From: Bacteroidales bacterium
Lineage (GTDB): Bacteria; Bacteroidota; Bacteroidia; Bacteroidales; Muribaculaceae
DNA: 64,000 nt
Assembly (NCBI GenBank): GCA_014800795.1
Contig: JAAVFL010000009.1
Location: 62,001-126,000 of the forward strand
Direction of reading: 5' to 3'
The number at the start of each line of letters is the position of its first letter. The stretch's first letter is position 1. Both the position numbers and the translations under genes were made by a program. Positions 61,647-64,000 of the stretch are shown here, in pieces. The notes beneath the pieces are model-generated. The model saw only the letters and a program-made list of their open reading frames with translations, was not told the origin of the DNA and did not search any database.

Positions 61647-62768
61647 TCACTGTTTGTATGACTTCCTATAGAATTTCTTTTTCACTACTGTGCATGGGAA
61701 AGTTTTCCGGCGTATGCGCACCTGCAGAGGGGTTCCGAGCGCCGAATACCGGGCATCGACAAGCGCCATGGCCACACTCTTATCCACCGATATGGCACGG
61801 TAGCCTGTGGTGACATGGCCTATCACGCTCCCTTCCTGATCAAGCACCTCATAACCGTGGCGGGGGATCGCCTTATCCGTGAGTTCAAGCCCGACAATCT
61901 TCCGGTGAGGCCCCTCCGCCTTCTGGGCGGCGACGACATCGCGCCCTGCAAAGAACGGTTTACCGAACTTCACGAACATCGACAGCCCCGCTTCCACCGG
62001 CGTGATCTCATCGGTAAGCTCATCGCCATAGAGCGGCAGCCCCACCTCGAAACGAAGAGTATCGCGGCAGCCCAGACCGCATGGAGCGCAACGCCCCGAA
62101 GCCATCAGCGCATCCCATATCTCCACTATCACCTCGTCAGTGGCATAGATCTCGAAACCGTCCTCACCCGTATAACCCGTGCGGCTCACAAGCACCGGCG
62201 CCCCGCGGAATACGGTTTCCTTGAACGTATAGAAAGCGAGGTCGGAACATGCTATTCCAAGCACCTCTTCCATCACCTTTTCGGCCTCAGGCCCCTGCAC
62301 GGCAAGCTCTGAAGTCACCTCGCTGATGAACTCGACATCTACCTTGAAGAACCCCTCACCGTCGGGACGCAGTGAATTCATCCGCTCCTCGATCCACCGC
62401 TCATCCTTGTCGATATTCGAGGCGTTCACCACCAGAAGATAGCGGTTGGCGTTAAAACGGTACACCAGCAGGTCGTCGACCGTGCCCCCCTCTTCGTTGA
62501 GCATCATGCCGTAGAGACACTGACCGTCGGCCGCCTCTTCCACGTCGTTGGTGAAGATATAGTTTACAAAATCGGTGGCATCCTCACCGGTGACAATGAT
62601 CTCGCCCATATGCGACACATCGAACACACCGCAGCGCTCGCGCACCGCCTTATGTTCATCCTCTATCGAGGAATACTGAATCGGCATGTCGAACCCGGCG
62701 AAAGGGCTCATGATAGCTCCGAGCGCCACATGGCGGTCATGGAGACAGGTCTTCTGTATTTCTTCCAC
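61647..62768 (-). CDS. gcvT: Aminomethyltransferase (T protein)
   Basis: Transfers the one-carbon unit from aminomethyl-lipoyl-GcvH to tetrahydrofolate, releasing ammonia. Start chosen at GTG 62768 (373 residues), which puts TCLHDRHVALGAIMSPFAGFDMPIQY at the N-terminus as in homologues. A TTG at 62837 would overlap the ligase gene and add 23 unmatched residues. Further marks: FDVSHMGEI, the catalytic-type Asp in MSPFAGFD-like context, GRCAPCGLGCRDTLRFEVGLPLYGDEL and PRHGYEV. First of the gcv genes proper, 46 bases after lplA. Confidence 0.94.
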   Translation of the reverse strand: MEEIQKTCLHDRHVALGAIMSPFAGFDMPIQYSSIEDEHKAVRERCGVFDVSHMGEIIVTGEDATDFVNYIFTNDVEEAADGQCLYGMMLNEEGGTVDDLLVYRFNANRYLLVVNASNIDKDERWIEERMNSLRPDGEGFFKVDVEFISEVTSELAVQGPEAEKVMEEVLGIACSDLAFYTFKETVFRGAPVLVSRTGYTGEDGFEIYATDEVIVEIWDALMASGRCAPCGLGCRDTLRFEVGLPLYGDELTDEITPVEAGLSMFVKFGKPFFAGRDVVAAQKAEGPHRKIVGLELTDKAIPRHGYEVLDQEGSVIGHVTTGYRAISVDKSVAMALVDARYSALGTPLQVRIRRKTFPCTVVKKKFYRKSYKQ

Positions 62769-62814
62769 TGTTATTATGGTATTAAATTCGTTTTCATTTC
62801 CGTTCGTGCCCCGA

Positions 62815-63855
62815 TCACTTATTGCCGATCGCCTCAAGTATCATGTCGGCAAGCTGTCCGGCCTGAAGGTTGGGTATCAGATTCCCGATATTTATGTCCT
62901 CCAGACGGCTCATAAGCGCGTCGCGGCTGAGTTCACAGCCCGCCAACGGTGTAAGCAGATGGCGGTCGATATCACCCAGCAGGAAAAAATCGCCCGAAAT
63001 ATCTATGGTATCTATACATTGAGGAACATCGGAAGTAGCCACCAGATCGACTGCAAACTCCCCGGCACCCTCAATCCTGCGGCGCGGCACCCTCCCCACA
63101 CCGTGGCGCCGTCCGCCGGCTATCCATTCCTCCTCGTAATAGAGGGCGGCGATCGCCTCGATAGCTTCCACATCGGCCATATTCAGTTCCAGAACACTGT
63201 CGCACAGCCTGCTGCGTGCGAATTCCTTAAATTCATCTATCCCTATGGCCGAATGTTCGCGTATGGTCGTCACCCGCGAACGCACCGACTCCACCCCCTT
63301 CGCCTTCATCTTCACCTCCGACGGAGTAATGGCGGCAGTCATTGCCGGCAGATCCACGTCGTAAAGCATCGTTCCATGAACTATGGCACGGCTCTCGGGC
63401 GCATGGGTGAACCGGTCGGTAAGATTTATGTGGTAGAACGCATAACCGCTCACCTTACGGTCGCCTATCATTATGTCGTTGCGTCCGGTGGTGTGTGCCT
63501 CCGCAATACCCATTTCGCGGAGCATTCCGGCCACCGTTTCAGTAAAGGCGTTGAAAGTTACAGCCACCGACGAGCAGGTGGTTATATGGCTGAACATAAT
63601 GTTGTTGCGATCGGCATACACACATCCTCCCCCACTTTTGCGGCGGTAAACCTCCACCCCCCTGTCGCGGCAATAGTCGGTGTTGACCTCCGCCTCCATC
63701 TGCTGGTTACGCCCGAAAATCACCGTAGGCTCCACCTGCCACATGAAGAAGTATTCACCCTCAAAGTTACGGGCCAGATACTCCTCCATCGCCAGATAGA
63801 ACGGCAACCTGCGCAGCCTGCCGTCGGCGCATTCGGGTAACAGGGCATATATCAT
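62815..63855 (-). CDS. lplA: Lipoate-protein ligase A family protein
   Basis: Activates lipoate with ATP and attaches it to lipoyl domains. 346 residues. Lipoate-pocket motifs RRKSGGGCVYADRNNIMFS and TGRNDIMIGDRKVSGYAF (Lys in KVSG is catalytic), HGTMLYDVDL, then an accessory C-terminal domain with EEWIAGGRRHGVGRVPRRRIEG. As first gene of the glycine cleavage operon it very likely lipoylates GcvH. A strong promoter and a 12-base palindrome lie upstream. Confidence 0.92.
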   Translation of the reverse strand: MIYALLPECADGRLRRLPFYLAMEEYLARNFEGEYFFMWQVEPTVIFGRNQQMEAEVNTDYCRDRGVEVYRRKSGGGCVYADRNNIMFSHITTCSSVAVTFNAFTETVAGMLREMGIAEAHTTGRNDIMIGDRKVSGYAFYHINLTDRFTHAPESRAIVHGTMLYDVDLPAMTAAITPSEVKMKAKGVESVRSRVTTIREHSAIGIDEFKEFARSRLCDSVLELNMADVEAIEAIAALYYEEEWIAGGRRHGVGRVPRRRIEGAGEFAVDLVATSDVPQCIDTIDISGDFFLLGDIDRHLLTPLAGCELSRDALMSRLEDINIGNLIPNLQAGQLADMILEAIGNK

Positions 63856-63863
63856 GGTCTTTT

Positions 63864-63875
63864 AGATTTAAATCT
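63864..63875. promoter_or_regulatory. 12-base palindrome at the gcv operon start
   Basis: AGATTTAAATCT, a perfect palindrome, sits 7 bases downstream of the -7 box on the minus strand, so at or just after the transcription start. A possible operator, unproven. Confidence 0.4.
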
Positions 63876-63882
63876 GTCTCCC

Positions 63883-63914
63883 CAAAGTTAGAAACTCTCT
63901 GCCAACTTCCCAAA
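63883..63914 (-). promoter_or_regulatory. Promoter of the lplA-gcv operon
   Basis: Minus strand: TTTG (63911-63914), 20 bases, TAACTTTG (63883-63890). The ATG at 63855 is 27 bases beyond, leaving no room for a glycine riboswitch. Confidence 0.6.
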
Positions 63915-63940
63915 TATTTTCGTCGAAAGATTTGCAGCCG

Positions 63941-63971
63941 TTGGGTATCTGCGCCGAAATATGTACCTTTG
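63941..63971 (+). promoter_or_regulatory. Promoter for the gene entering at the right edge
   Basis: TTGG (63941-63944), 19 bases, TACCTTTG (63964-63971), eight bases before the plus-strand ATG at 63979. Divergent from the gcv promoter. Confidence 0.5.
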
Positions 63972-63978
63972 CACGTAA

Positions 63979-64000
63979 ATGACTCAGGACGATTTCGACA
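63979..64000 (+). CDS. Start of an unidentified gene, truncated by the window
   Basis: Only MTQDDFD is visible. The ATG follows a good promoter box, which makes a real start likely, but seven residues do not allow a functional call. Confidence 0.4.

Overview
This window is chromosomal DNA from a gut-type Bacteroidales bacterium. A Muribaculaceae-like member fits best, but that rank is inference. The evidence is a SusC/SusD pair, a hybrid two-component regulator, TAnnTTTG-type promoters with little Shine-Dalgarno signal, DUF3256, DUF349 and DUF5689 proteins, and secreted proteins ending in a YYNLQGVRV-type tail. I see no rRNA, tRNA, CRISPR array, transposase or phage gene.

Left part (1-25.9 kb): a polysaccharide utilisation locus, mostly on the minus strand. 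In transcription order it holds an ELWxSDGT-repeat secreted protein, SusC, SusD, a surface lipoprotein, four tandem paralogous sialidase-fold (BNR) enzymes with CBM9-like C-terminal domains, a one-protein hybrid two-component regulator, a GH99-like/WbsX-family protein and a GH127-type beta-L-arabinofuranosidase cut by the window edge. Facing away on the plus strand are a GH43 lipoprotein and an aldose 1-epimerase lipoprotein. GH127 with GH43, and a GH93-like Glu pair in the BNR enzymes, point to an arabinose-containing glycan. The substrate is inferred, not proven.

Middle part (25.9-41 kb): housekeeping genes. A minus-strand cluster holds a two-TM protein, mscL, a TTG-started shikimate kinase, a degenerate alanine-dehydrogenase-like protein and a viroplasmin-RNase H fusion. 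DUF349 stands alone. A HAD phosphatase is followed by a sensor kinase. A plus-strand run carries a DEAD-box helicase, a DUF3256 protein, xseA, xseB, a small conserved-looking protein, a cyclophilin with an insertion and an M16 peptidase. Very long perfect hairpins end several units, and three of them share one core.

Right-middle part (41-55.3 kb): a TonB-dependent receptor operon without SusD but with two DUF5689/OB-fold lipoproteins, the second with tandem DUF6359 repeats; a secreted two-domain protein; and an AT-rich two-gene module that looks like HipA cut in two, with the kinase first and the HipA N-terminal domain second. That module has no visible HipB, and a 221-bp palindromic element sits directly against the first start codon. 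A GH92 alpha-mannosidase and a NUDIX hydrolase follow.

Right end (55.3-64 kb): recA on the plus strand, then a complete minus-strand glycine cleavage operon (lipoate ligase, GcvT, GcvH, split GcvPA/GcvPB, dihydrolipoyl dehydrogenase). A new plus-strand gene starts in the last 22 bases.

The split reversed HipA-like module with its palindromic leader is the best candidate for an undescribed system. The SusD-less receptor operon and the quadruplicated BNR enzymes come next.
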